From assembly GCF_012926525.1 (NCBI RefSeq), contig NZ_JABBNI010000036.1:62001-126000 (forward strand): DNA of 64,000 bases. The letters run 5' to 3'. The translations under genes were made by a program, and so were the position numbers. Position 1 is the first letter of the stretch. Each line of letters opens with the position of its first letter. This DNA is from Clostridium muellerianum (GTDB lineage: Bacteria; Bacillota; Clostridia; Clostridiales; Clostridiaceae). Below, in pieces: positions 44,864-53,676 of this stretch. A model generated the notes under the pieces. The model was not told where the DNA came from and did not search any database. It worked only from the letters and a program-made list of their open reading frames with translations.

Positions 44864-45634
44864 ATGAATAAAAATAATAAAGAACTATTTTGGGATGCAA
44901 CTATTGAAGAGGTAAAAAAAGGTTATGTTGAGTTAGAAGAAAGTTATAAATGTATAATTTGCGAGGAGGAATTTACAAAGGGAAGAATATATGAAATAGA
45001 TTCTATGCTCTATGATTGCAAAAAGGCCATTGAGCTTCATATATCAGAAAAACATGGATCTACTTTAGAATATTTATTAGGTATGAATCCTTCATTCATA
45101 GGAATATCACAGGTTCAAAGAGAGTTGTTAGTATTAATAGCATCAGGACTAACTGATAAGGAAATTGCGGTAAAGCTAGGGGTAGCACAGTCTACTATAA
45201 GAAATCATCGTTATAAACTACGTGAAAAAGAAAAGCAAGCACGATTATTTTTATCAGTGATGGAATTAATATCATCAAACACAAAAAAGAAAGTAAACAT
45301 ATTAGACAAAGATATTTTATGTGATGCTCACAAAACAGCAACTACCATAGATGATAGATATAACATTACTGATAATGAAAGAGAAAGTACAATTAAAAAT
45401 TATATAGATGAAAATGGAGCAGTAAAAACATTCCCATCTAGAGAAAAGAAGAAAATAATAGTTTTATCTGAAGTAGTTAAGAATTTTTCTAAAGGAAAGA
45501 AGTACTCCGAAAAAGAGATAAATAGAATTTTACAAAGAATAAATGAGGACTATGCTACTACTAGAAGAGCCTTAATTGAGTATGGGTTTATGGAACGTTC
45601 TAATGATTGTAGTAGTTACTGGGTAAAAGAATAA
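44864..45634 (+). CDS. LuxR-type HTH regulator with C-terminal DUF2087
   Basis: 256 aa. N-terminal part with CxxC and a His pair (YKCIICEEEF ... HISEKHG), perhaps a zinc finger. A central LuxR-type HTH (LTDKEIAVKLGVAQSTIRNHRYKLREK) and a C-terminal DUF2087 (FPSREKKKIIVLSEVV ... YWVKE). ATG 44864 with TAGAGGTG; GTG 44852 is less well placed. Transcription factor of unknown target; the downstream permease is on the opposite strand. Confidence 0.85.
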   Translation: MNKNNKELFWDATIEEVKKGYVELEESYKCIICEEEFTKGRIYEIDSMLYDCKKAIELHISEKHGSTLEYLLGMNPSFIGISQVQRELLVLIASGLTDKEIAVKLGVAQSTIRNHRYKLREKEKQARLFLSVMELISSNTKKKVNILDKDILCDAHKTATTIDDRYNITDNERESTIKNYIDENGAVKTFPSREKKKIIVLSEVVKNFSKGKKYSEKEINRILQRINEDYATTRRALIEYGFMERSNDCSSYWVKE

Positions 45635-45739
45635 TGTTTAGAATACAGTATAAAGGAAAAATTTAGATAAAGACCAATGTAAATTTATTTTATTAAAAAT
45701 GTGACTGTGGCATTAGGAATAAATATTATTTTTAGAGGA

Positions 45740-45870
45740 CATAGTGCAACAGAGAAGGAAGATTTTGTATAACTCGTTTCGCTAAAGCGAAATATTGTTG
45801 ATTTATATAAATTTAAAGATTATTTTGAGTTAGCAAAAAATCAACCTTCAATGTTCTCTGTCCTTTGTCA
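45740..45870. repeat. Imperfect inverted repeat between convergent genes
   Basis: GAGGACATAG... and its inverse near 45826-45866 flank a short perfect hairpin TTTCGC-TAAA-GCGAAA (45777-45792). The right arm contains the dispersed GGACAGAG...TGAAGG repeat. It may act as a bidirectional terminator for the LuxR-type gene and the permease gene. Confidence 0.45.
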
Positions 45871-45891
45871 ATTGTCCTATGAAAAAATAGC

Positions 45892-47286
45892 CTATGCTAA
45901 ATTTCTTTCGACATCTTCTTCAATTTTCTTTTTTGATTTAAGAATTTTATAAATAACCCCAAGCATTATAAACCATACAGGTGTTACAAATAAGGCTACA
46001 CGAGTTTCATTATTAAGTACCAATGTAACTAAAACAAATACAAAGAATGCTAAAATTATATAGTTTATTACTGGATAAAGTGGCATTTTGAATTTGTTTT
46101 TAGAAGCAAGTTCAGGCCTAGTTTTGCGATATCTTAGATGGCAGATAACTATAACTGCCCAAATGAATATATAGCAAAATGTTGATATACTTGTAATAAG
46201 TACAAATACGCCTTCTGGCATAATATAGTTCAGAATAACTGAAATCAAGATAACAGTTGCAGAGAATACTGTAGCATTACAAGGTATGTGATTAGAAGTT
46301 AATTTTTTCATTGATTCAGGTGCATTATTTTCTTTAGCAAGAGAATAAACCATACGGCTTGTACTAAAGATACCACTGTTGCAAGCAGATGCAGCTGATG
46401 TTAATACAACAAAATTTACAATGCTTGCTGCTGCTGCGATTCCCACTGAAGCAAATACTTGTACAAATGGGCTTTTAGCAGGATTAATTGAATTCCAAGG
46501 GTATATACCCATAATAACAGTAAGTGCTCCCACATAGAAAATAATAATTCTAATTGGAATGTTGTTAATAGCTTTTGGAATAACTTGTTCTGGATTTTCA
46601 GTTTCACCAGCTGTAAGTCCAACTAATTCAATTCCGGTAAAAGCAAATACAACCATTTGAAAGGAAAGTATAAAACCATTTACCCCGTTTGGAAACCAAC
46701 CACCGTGACTCCAAAGGTTTGTAAAGCTAGATGTACCAGCATTTGTAGAGAATCCTTTAATAATCATAAATGTACCAACTATAATTAATGCTAAAATTGC
46801 AACAACTTTAATTAGTGCAAACCAGAATTCCATTTCACCAAATAACTTTACTGCGGTAAGGTTCATGATTAGCAAAATCACAAGAACTATAAGGCTTGGA
46901 ACCCATCTAGATACATTAGGAAACCAGTATTGTATGTAAAGTCCAGTGGCAGCTACGTCAGCCATAGCAAGTGAAACCCAGCAAAACCAGTAGGTCCATC
47001 CAGTAATAAAGGCTGCTCCTTCTCCTAGATAATCATACACAAACTCTACAAAAGAATGGTAGTTTAAATTAGAAAGTAACAATTCTCCAAGGGCACGCAT
47101 AACAAAAAATAAAATTGTTCCTGTTATCATATACGCAAATAAAATAGATGGACCAGCCAGGTGAATAGACCTGCCTGAACCAAGGAATAACCCGGTGCCG
47201 ATTGCACCACCAATTGCAAGTAATTGAACATGTCGATTTTTTAGTCCTCTTGATAAGTTTTGATTTTTTGACGTTAATTGATCCAT
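45892..47286 (-). CDS. APC-family amino acid permease, probably glycine/alanine/serine
   Basis: 464 aa, 12 membrane helices, starting RGLKNRHVQLLAIGGAIGTG, the signature of the CycA/GabP/ProY amino acid transporter group. The upstream tandem glycine riboswitch on the same strand indicates glycine as substrate or signal, in line with CycA-type uptake of glycine, D-alanine and D-serine. GGAGGG before the ATG. Monocistronic; the end overlaps the repeat region at 45740-45870. Confidence 0.9.
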   Translation of the reverse strand: MDQLTSKNQNLSRGLKNRHVQLLAIGGAIGTGLFLGSGRSIHLAGPSILFAYMITGTILFFVMRALGELLLSNLNYHSFVEFVYDYLGEGAAFITGWTYWFCWVSLAMADVAATGLYIQYWFPNVSRWVPSLIVLVILLIMNLTAVKLFGEMEFWFALIKVVAILALIIVGTFMIIKGFSTNAGTSSFTNLWSHGGWFPNGVNGFILSFQMVVFAFTGIELVGLTAGETENPEQVIPKAINNIPIRIIIFYVGALTVIMGIYPWNSINPAKSPFVQVFASVGIAAAASIVNFVVLTSAASACNSGIFSTSRMVYSLAKENNAPESMKKLTSNHIPCNATVFSATVILISVILNYIMPEGVFVLITSISTFCYIFIWAVIVICHLRYRKTRPELASKNKFKMPLYPVINYIILAFFVFVLVTLVLNNETRVALFVTPVWFIMLGVIYKILKSKKKIEEDVERNLA

Positions 47287-47434
47287 TTTATCCCTCCATC
47301 TTAGTCAAAAGACATGTAAAAATGTCTTTCCCTATATAAGTGTTTTGTGATTGGAGATACAAATGGGAATAGATAAGATCTAAACGAAGTAATTGATGTT
47401 GATAATGTATTACTTTTGTAAGATATGTTACCTG

Positions 47435-47600
47435 TCCCCTGTCCTTTTACCTGAGAGTTTGACCTTTCGGCTTTCTCCTTCGGTGCTCTATTAAGAGTCT
47501 CTCCAAGGGTTCATCCAATAGCGGTCATCTCTAATTAAATTAGGTACCTGAAAGATTTACTTCTTCGGTGAATGGCAATAGCCATAACTCTCCCACTATC
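47435..47600 (-). promoter_or_regulatory. Tandem glycine riboswitch
   Basis: On the minus strand two aptamers follow each other: GGGAGAGTTATGG ... CACCGAAG ... TTTCAGGTA (about 47594-47540), then TTGGAGAGACTCT ... GCACCGAAGGAG ... AAGGTCAAACTCTCAGGTA (about 47506-47450). These are the conserved parts of the glycine aptamer pair. Located ~150 nt before the permease start. A hairpin near 47308-47330 may be part of the expression platform. Confidence 0.92.
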
Positions 47601-47693
47601 TTCATCTGAACTATTAAATTTTAATTTATATATTAATACATATTTAATAGAATTGCAACAATTTTTCATTTTTAATTAAAATAAAGAGGATAT

Positions 47694-47723
47694 TTGACTA
47701 CAATTGATGAAAATATTTATAAT
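47694..47723 (+). promoter_or_regulatory. Promoter of proC
   Basis: TTGACT (47694-47699), 18-bp spacer, TATAAT (47718-47723). Confidence 0.65.
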
Positions 47724-47776
47724 GACTAAAGAGTATTTAAATAATAATATTAAAGCCTAATGTGAGGAGGATACAA

Positions 47777-48562
47777 ATGAAAATAGGATTTATAGGATTT
47801 GGAAATATGGCACAAGCACTTGCCAATGGTTTGATTTATAAAAATGCAATGAAAGCTGAGCAGATATATGCATGTGCAAAAAATTGGGATAAGTTATGCA
47901 GAAATACTAATTCAAAAGGATTTATCCCTTGTAAAGATTCAAGTAAGTTAGTAGACAATGTAGATATGGTGGTTATTGCTGTGAAACCGTATCTTGTTGA
48001 AGAGGTGATTACACCAATTAAAGAAAAATTAGTTGGTAAAATTGTTATTTCAGTGGTAGTAAATTATACATTTGACAAATATGAAGATATATTAGCACCA
48101 AATACTCACCATTTAAGTACGTTACCAAATACTCCAGTGTCAGTAGGAGAAGGGGTTATTGTTTGTGAAAATAAAAGCTCATTAACATTTGAAGAAAATG
48201 AGTCCTTTGTAAATTTATTTTCACAAATCGCACTTATTGAAAATGTAGAAACAAAAAATTTAGGTATTGCAGGAACAATAAGTGGTTGTGGTCCAGCTTT
48301 TGCAAGTATGTTTATAGAAGCATTAGCAGATGCTGCAGTAATGCACGGTTTACCCAGAGATGTGTCATATAAGCTAGCAAGTCAAATGGTAGTTGGAACA
48401 GGAAAATTACAAGTGATTACAAATACACATCCAGGAGTAATGAAGGATGCAGTATGTTCTCCAGGAGGAAGCACAATAGTTGGGGTGGCAGCATTAGAAA
48501 GAAAGGGCTTACGTAGCTCCATTATTGATGCAATAGACGAAATACAAAAAAAGAAAAATTAA
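47777..48562 (+). CDS. proC: Pyrroline-5-carboxylate reductase
   Basis: 261 aa. Converts pyrroline-5-carboxylate to proline with NAD(P)H. The Rossmann motif GFIGFGNMAQAL and the family signature near CGPAFASMFIEALADAAV...PGGSTIVGVAALE are clear. ATG 47777 with GAGGAGG; the frame from 47762 overlaps the site. Divergent from the riboswitch-controlled permease. Confidence 0.95.
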   Translation: MKIGFIGFGNMAQALANGLIYKNAMKAEQIYACAKNWDKLCRNTNSKGFIPCKDSSKLVDNVDMVVIAVKPYLVEEVITPIKEKLVGKIVISVVVNYTFDKYEDILAPNTHHLSTLPNTPVSVGEGVIVCENKSSLTFEENESFVNLFSQIALIENVETKNLGIAGTISGCGPAFASMFIEALADAAVMHGLPRDVSYKLASQMVVGTGKLQVITNTHPGVMKDAVCSPGGSTIVGVAALERKGLRSSIIDAIDEIQKKKN

Positions 48563-48616
48563 AAGTAATAGACTCAACTTTTGAGAGGACAGAGGACAGT
48601 GAAGGAGAATATTTTA

Positions 48617-49024
48617 GTGAGTAGAGAATTTTATCTAAAAAAAGTATATGCATATGCATTTGAAGATATTGATGTATATTTTAAATACAATAATACTGTT
48701 ATATATAGCACAGATAAGATAAAAGTAATGAATGATGAAAATGGTACATTTAAGGCAAGAATTCTTGAATTAATTTCTACAACATGTATAGAGGATCATG
48801 AAACAGAGCAAGATGGAATACGTCATTGCATACCAGAAATTTTAAAAGTACAAAACGTAGTATCTTTTTTTACTGGAATGCCTATTACTGTATACAATGA
48901 AATAGATTCTTGTTTTAGTATGGAAGAAAAGTATGAGTATGTAAAAAGAGGTACAACACTAGTAATTGAAGGGAAAGATTATAAAAATCAATTATTAAAA
49001 TTAATCGATAAACTACAAAGTTAA
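48617..49024 (+). CDS. Hypothetical protein
   Basis: 135 aa, soluble, not recognised. It starts with GTG 48617 after AAGGAGA; the site itself is part of the dispersed repeat at 48589-48605. Follows proC by 54 nt and may be co-transcribed. A terminator follows at 49033-49066. Confidence 0.55.
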   Translation: MSREFYLKKVYAYAFEDIDVYFKYNNTVIYSTDKIKVMNDENGTFKARILELISTTCIEDHETEQDGIRHCIPEILKVQNVVSFFTGMPITVYNEIDSCFSMEEKYEYVKRGTTLVIEGKDYKNQLLKLIDKLQS

Positions 49025-49032
49025 TTACAAAA

Positions 49033-49066
49033 AAGAGCTAGGATGAAAAACTTTAGCTCTTTTTTC
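49033..49066 (+). terminator. Terminator after the 135-aa gene
   Basis: Stem AAGAGCTA/TAGCTCTT (49033-49040 with 49054-49061) then T-run. Confidence 0.75.
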
Positions 49067-49210
49067 ATGTTAAGAATTTAGGCATCTGAAAGAAAATAAC
49101 AAGTCCAATATATGACGGATATTTTTTGAAGATGTCTTTTAAGTAATTAACAAAATAAGCATGCATATTGATAACTATCAGTGGGAAAAATACAGATGAG
49201 GTGATAACAT

Positions 49211-49471
49211 ATGAAAAAAATTGGTATAGAAAAAGGTTTGTCTAATATTGCAGATTATTTAAGTTCAGAAGGATATTCAGTGCAAACTTTGAGTGGAGAT
49301 ATTAGTAACAATGCTTCAAAGTATGAAGGTTTAGATGTAATTGTTACAGCAGACTATAATACAGATATGATGGGTTTTAGTAATACTTCCACAAAAGTTC
49401 CTGTTATTAATGCTAGTGGATTAACACAAGAAGAAGTAAAAAATATGATTCAACAGAAAACCACTAGATAA
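49211..49471 (+). CDS. ykuS: UPF0180 (YkuS) family protein
   Basis: 86 aa. The UPF0180 family is recognised from KKIGIEKGLSNIADYLSSEGYSV and the middle VIVTADYNTDMMG. Function unknown in all members. GAGGTGATA precedes the ATG. Single gene followed by a terminator. Confidence 0.9.
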   Translation: MKKIGIEKGLSNIADYLSSEGYSVQTLSGDISNNASKYEGLDVIVTADYNTDMMGFSNTSTKVPVINASGLTQEEVKNMIQQKTTR

Positions 49472-49911
49472 TGGTTAATGAATGATTGTATAATTATTAA
49501 TGAAGAAAAAGTATGTTTATTTATAGAGGGCTGATAAACACACTTTTATGAAAAAATATTAGTGATTATACCAATTTATTCAGACTACTAAATACTAAAA
49601 ATATTATGCTTCAAGAATCAAATCTATCTATTGCGAATTTGCTTTAGATAGATTTTTTTATATACACATCAATTTAGAAGTGTAAAATTATAATTTTGCT
49701 ATAAATATAACTTATAGACACATAGAAAGTAATAATTAATAATAATTAGACTAATAGTATTTTAAATGTTAAAATTATTCAGTATATATAAAGAAAATAG
49801 TATAGAATTGTCTATAAAATGATATGACATAAAAGGCATACAAATTCGTTTTTAAACAAAATTGTTAATTTCTTAACATATAAGTAAAAATATTCATGAA
49901 GGAGGCTCACA
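49472..49911. other. Gene-free stretch with one terminator
   Basis: The stem AATCTATCTA/TAGATAGATT (49621-49630 with 49645-49654) and TTTTTTT end the ykuS transcript. The following 250 nt are AT-rich and should hold the promoter of the CobW gene; no consensus was identified. Confidence 0.6.
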
Positions 49912-50865
49912 TTGAGTATCAATGTAAATATTATTTCTGGATTTTTGGGAGCTGGAAAAACAACATTTTTAAAAAAAATCATTCCTAATATGAAAGGTAA
50001 AATTGCTTTAATTGAAAATGAATTTGGTGATATTGGCATTGATGGAGACTTAATTAATGACAACCTACCTATTAAAGAAATCTATGCTGGTTGTATTTGT
50101 TGTAGTTTAGTAAAAAATTTTAAAGATAGCATAGAGGAATTAGCGTTAGAATATAAACCTGAACATATATTTATAGAACCATCTGGTGTAGGGAATTTGT
50201 CAGACATCATAAGGGTTTGTGGTAAAATTTCTGAAAATTCAAATTCCGATATAAGAATAAATCATCTTATAACTATTGTAGATGTAAGTGCATTTGATGA
50301 TTATTTAGAGAATTTTGGTGGATTTTATTTAGATCAAATTGGAAATGCTAATATTATCTTTTTAAGTCATATAGATAGTATAGATGACGAAAAAGTGGAA
50401 GAAGTAATTTCCAAAATAAAATTAAATAATGAAAAAGCATATATCCTTAAGGATGATTGGTATTCTTATGAGGGTGAAAAAATAATTGAAATATTAGATA
50501 CAATTGAAGATTTTGAAATTGATTTAAAAGGAGAAGCTGTATCAACACCTGCAGATAAAGTGTTTAGTACTTTATCTATTTCTAATACCAAAACTTTTCT
50601 AGAGAAGGATATGGATAAAATTTTATCTTCTCTAAAGAGTAAGGAATATGGTTATATTTTGAGGGCTAAAGGAATTTTAGAGCTTGATACAAAAAGATTT
50701 ATTTATTTTGATTTCACTCCACATCATTTTCAGTGGAACTATGTGGAAGAATTTAAAGAGGCTAAGGTGGCTTTTATTGGAAATCACCTAAAAAAACAAA
50801 AAATATTACAATGTTTTACAAGTAGGCATGTATCTAAAGTTTTAAGCAGATATCCAAAATTTTAA
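49912..50865 (+). CDS. CobW/P47K-family GTPase (metal chaperone)
   Basis: 317 aa. P-loop GFLGAGKTTFLK, the metal-binding CxCC (GCICCSL), ENEFGDIGIDG and a C-terminal CobW_C-like domain. Such G3E GTPases deliver Zn or Co to enzymes. TTG start with AAGGAGG. It heads the methyltransferase cluster; the MtaA-type proteins downstream need Zn and the corrinoid protein cobalt, so a chaperone role is likely (inference). Confidence 0.88.
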   Translation: MSINVNIISGFLGAGKTTFLKKIIPNMKGKIALIENEFGDIGIDGDLINDNLPIKEIYAGCICCSLVKNFKDSIEELALEYKPEHIFIEPSGVGNLSDIIRVCGKISENSNSDIRINHLITIVDVSAFDDYLENFGGFYLDQIGNANIIFLSHIDSIDDEKVEEVISKIKLNNEKAYILKDDWYSYEGEKIIEILDTIEDFEIDLKGEAVSTPADKVFSTLSISNTKTFLEKDMDKILSSLKSKEYGYILRAKGILELDTKRFIYFDFTPHHFQWNYVEEFKEAKVAFIGNHLKKQKILQCFTSRHVSKVLSRYPKF

Positions 50866-50988
50866 ACAGGTATATTTAATCTATAATTTTTATCCGAATA
50901 AGCAAACTCTATGTGAATTTAAGAATCACTTGATATAAAATGCTAAGTTTGGTATAGTCATTTACTAACTTAATAAGGAGGGATTAAC

Positions 50989-51858
50989 ATGAGTAAAATT
51001 ATTGACTTTAATTGTACCTATGATAATTCTGTAGGGATTAATGAAGAGGTTACAGAAAAAACGGGATTACATTTTCCAGAAGCCTATAAGCATTGGGACA
51101 GCATGGCTGCATTAGCAGAAGAATTAAAGAAATATGATAATGCAAATTTTTGTGGATTACCATTCTGTCATACCGTTGAGGGAGAAGCTATGGGCGGAAT
51201 AATTAATCTTGGAAATGAAAAAACAGGTCCAAGGGCAAAAGATTATATTTGCACAAAAGCACAAGAGATATTAAATCTACCTGAAATCGATTACTCAAAA
51301 GGACGTATATCAGAGGTTCTAAAAGCTTGTAAATATTTGAGAGACAAAGGAGAGAATGTTCTTCTATATATTTCAGGACCATTTACAATAATGAATGTTT
51401 TAATTGATCCTCGTCATGTTTTTAAGTTATTTAGAAAAGATTCAGATACTATGAAGGCTATTTTCGATAAATTCCAAAAGGAAATATTACGCTTTGTTGA
51501 AGAAGCTAAAAAAGCAGGAGTTAACATGATTAGTTATGCTGATTCTTCTGGAGGATTAAATATTTTAGGACCTAAATATGCTGAGCAGACTGTAGAAATG
51601 TTTACTTATCCGTTATTAAAAAACATTGAAAAAATGATTGATGATGAAATGATAGTAATGCTTTGTCCTAAGACTACTTTTGCACTATTAGGAACAGATA
51701 AAGCAGTGTGGAAGGATATTAATTTAGGAGGATCTATAAAATATTCAGAAGCTTGTGTAAAAGTTATGGGACAAGCAAAATTTGTTGGACAAATGTGTAT
51801 TAAAAATAAAGATTTTGAATTGAAGGATGGAACAATCAAAACAATTGCTTTACTTTAA
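50989..51858 (+). CDS. URO-D/MtaA-superfamily protein lacking the zinc motif
   Basis: 289 aa, TIM-barrel fold of the uroporphyrinogen decarboxylase/methyltransferase family (N-terminal LPFCHTVEGEAMGG like the later paralog). The usual HxC zinc ligands are replaced: the position reads MLCPKTTF and the His is absent; the C-terminal Cys is in QMCIKNK. It is also shorter than its relatives. It may be a divergent substrate methyltransferase, an accessory subunit or a degenerate copy. AAGGAGGG before ATG. Confidence 0.8.
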   Translation: MSKIIDFNCTYDNSVGINEEVTEKTGLHFPEAYKHWDSMAALAEELKKYDNANFCGLPFCHTVEGEAMGGIINLGNEKTGPRAKDYICTKAQEILNLPEIDYSKGRISEVLKACKYLRDKGENVLLYISGPFTIMNVLIDPRHVFKLFRKDSDTMKAIFDKFQKEILRFVEEAKKAGVNMISYADSSGGLNILGPKYAEQTVEMFTYPLLKNIEKMIDDEMIVMLCPKTTFALLGTDKAVWKDINLGGSIKYSEACVKVMGQAKFVGQMCIKNKDFELKDGTIKTIALL

Positions 51859-51901
51859 TTATTAATATAAAAAATTAAAAAAAGTGTGGAGGGTAAAACA
51901 C

Positions 51902-52972
51902 ATGCACAAGAATGATAAAATGACACCAAATGAAAGATTAGCTGCATTTATGACAGGAAAACCTATGGATAGAATTTTAGCTATGCCAGTTGCTTGTTCT
52001 ATGTCTGGATTAGCACTTGGAATGACTCATAAGGAAAAAAGAAGTAGTGCTTTAAATGAAGCAAAAGCACAGATAGCTTGTTATGAAAGATTTGGTAATG
52101 ACTTAACTATTGTTGAGTATGGACTACATGGTGTAGGTGCAGCTTTAGGTAGTGAAATGAGTGATCCAGAAGATTCAGTACCAGCAATTATGAAATATGC
52201 TTTAGAAGATTTGAATGACGTTGATAAGCTAGATATGTCAAAATTAGAACTAAAAAATGATAAAGCATTCCAATTACATTTAGAAGCTGCACGTATCATA
52301 ATGGAGAAAATAGGAAATGAAGTTCCAACTGGAGTATTAATATCTGGACCTTTTACTGCTGCTGCAAGTATTTACAAAACAGAAAACTTGCTCAGAGCAA
52401 CTAGAAAAAATCCTGAAAAACTTCATCAACTAATTAAATTCTGTAATGATGCATTGAAAATGATTTGCAGAGAGTTTATAAAAGCAGGTGTTCTTATTTT
52501 ATTATGTGATCCTATTGCATCAGGAACTATTCTTAATAAAAAGCAATATTTAGAGTTTGTTTTACCATACACTCAAGAATTAATGAAAGAGATTCATGAT
52601 GCAAAGGGAATGGTTTGTTATCATATTTGTGGAGATACAACATCAATTGTAGGAGAAATGGTGAAATCAGGCTGCGATATGATGAGTATAGATAATAGAG
52701 TAGATTTAGCATATACAAAACAAGTAGTAGGAGACAAAGTACCTATACTTGGTAATGTAGATCCAGTGGAAGTATTGATTTTAGGAAATACCAATGATGT
52801 AGACTCAGCAGTAAAAAATTGTATGCAAAAGGCCTATGACAGTCCTTGTGGATATATTTTGGCATCAGGCTGCGATCTTTCAGGTGCAGTTCCATTAGAA
52901 AATATTGATCAGTTTATGGCTTCTGCTAGAAAATATGGAAAATGGCCACTAGATCCAAAAAATTTCTCTTAG
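51902..52972 (+). CDS. MtaA/MtbA-type corrinoid methyltransferase (paralog 1)
   Basis: 356 aa URO-D fold. Zinc ligands in YHICGDTT (His241, Cys243) and SGCDLS (Cys324). Members either take a methyl group from a methylated corrinoid protein to a thiol/tetrahydrofolate, or load the corrinoid from a methylated substrate such as a methoxyarene. Presence of two zinc-competent paralogs around one corrinoid protein suggests one of each. ATG 51902 with GGAGGG. Confidence 0.88.
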   Translation: MHKNDKMTPNERLAAFMTGKPMDRILAMPVACSMSGLALGMTHKEKRSSALNEAKAQIACYERFGNDLTIVEYGLHGVGAALGSEMSDPEDSVPAIMKYALEDLNDVDKLDMSKLELKNDKAFQLHLEAARIIMEKIGNEVPTGVLISGPFTAAASIYKTENLLRATRKNPEKLHQLIKFCNDALKMICREFIKAGVLILLCDPIASGTILNKKQYLEFVLPYTQELMKEIHDAKGMVCYHICGDTTSIVGEMVKSGCDMMSIDNRVDLAYTKQVVGDKVPILGNVDPVEVLILGNTNDVDSAVKNCMQKAYDSPCGYILASGCDLSGAVPLENIDQFMASARKYGKWPLDPKNFS

Positions 52973-53004
52973 AAGATAAATTTATAAAAAATGGAGGGAA
53001 AATA

Positions 53005-53661
53005 ATGACAGTATCAAAGGAAGAATTATTAAAAAGATTATCTGATGGTGTATTTGAAATGGAAGAGGAAGATACGATTGAAGCATCTAAGGAATATGTA
53101 GAAGCAGGATATGATATACTTGATGGTATTATGGAAGGTCTTGTAGATGGTATGAATCGTGCAAGCAAATTGTATGAGGAAGAAGAATATTTTGTTACGG
53201 ATTTATTATTATGTTCAGATGCAATGTATGAAGGTTTAGCAATTTTAAGACCTCATCTTCCAGCAGATGAAGCAAATAGAGAAAAACCAAAGGGAGTAAT
53301 TGGAGTTGTAGAAGGAGATACCCACGATATAGGAAAAAATTTAGTAAAAATCATGTTAGAAACAGCTGGATTTGATATGATTGATTTAGGTAGAGATGTT
53401 CCACTTCAGAGTTTTGTAGATAAAGCTAAGGAAGTTAATGCTTCATTTGTTTGTATGTCAACCTTGATGACAACAACAATGGGTGGAATGAAAACTGTTG
53501 TAGAGCTACTAAAAGAAGCTGGAATAAGAGAAAATCTTAAAGTTGTTATAGGAGGAGGTCCTATTTCAAAGAAGTTTTCTGATTTGATTGGTGCAGATGG
53601 ATATTCTGCTAATGCAATTGAAGCAGTTAAACTAGTAAAAGGATTACTTAATATAGCATAG
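53005..53661 (+). CDS. Corrinoid (B12-binding) protein, MtaC/MttC-like
   Basis: 218 aa. An N-terminal cap helix domain (B12-binding_2) and a C-terminal Rossmann-like cobalamin domain with DxHxxG (GDTHDIG, His107 as lower cobalt ligand), SxL (MSTLMTT) and GG (VIGGGP). Carries the methyl group between two methyltransferases. ATG 53005 with GGAGGG. The only corrinoid protein in the cluster. Confidence 0.95.
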   Translation: MTVSKEELLKRLSDGVFEMEEEDTIEASKEYVEAGYDILDGIMEGLVDGMNRASKLYEEEEYFVTDLLLCSDAMYEGLAILRPHLPADEANREKPKGVIGVVEGDTHDIGKNLVKIMLETAGFDMIDLGRDVPLQSFVDKAKEVNASFVCMSTLMTTTMGGMKTVVELLKEAGIRENLKVVIGGGPISKKFSDLIGADGYSANAIEAVKLVKGLLNIA

Positions 53662-53676
53662 AAAGAAGTGAGGAAT

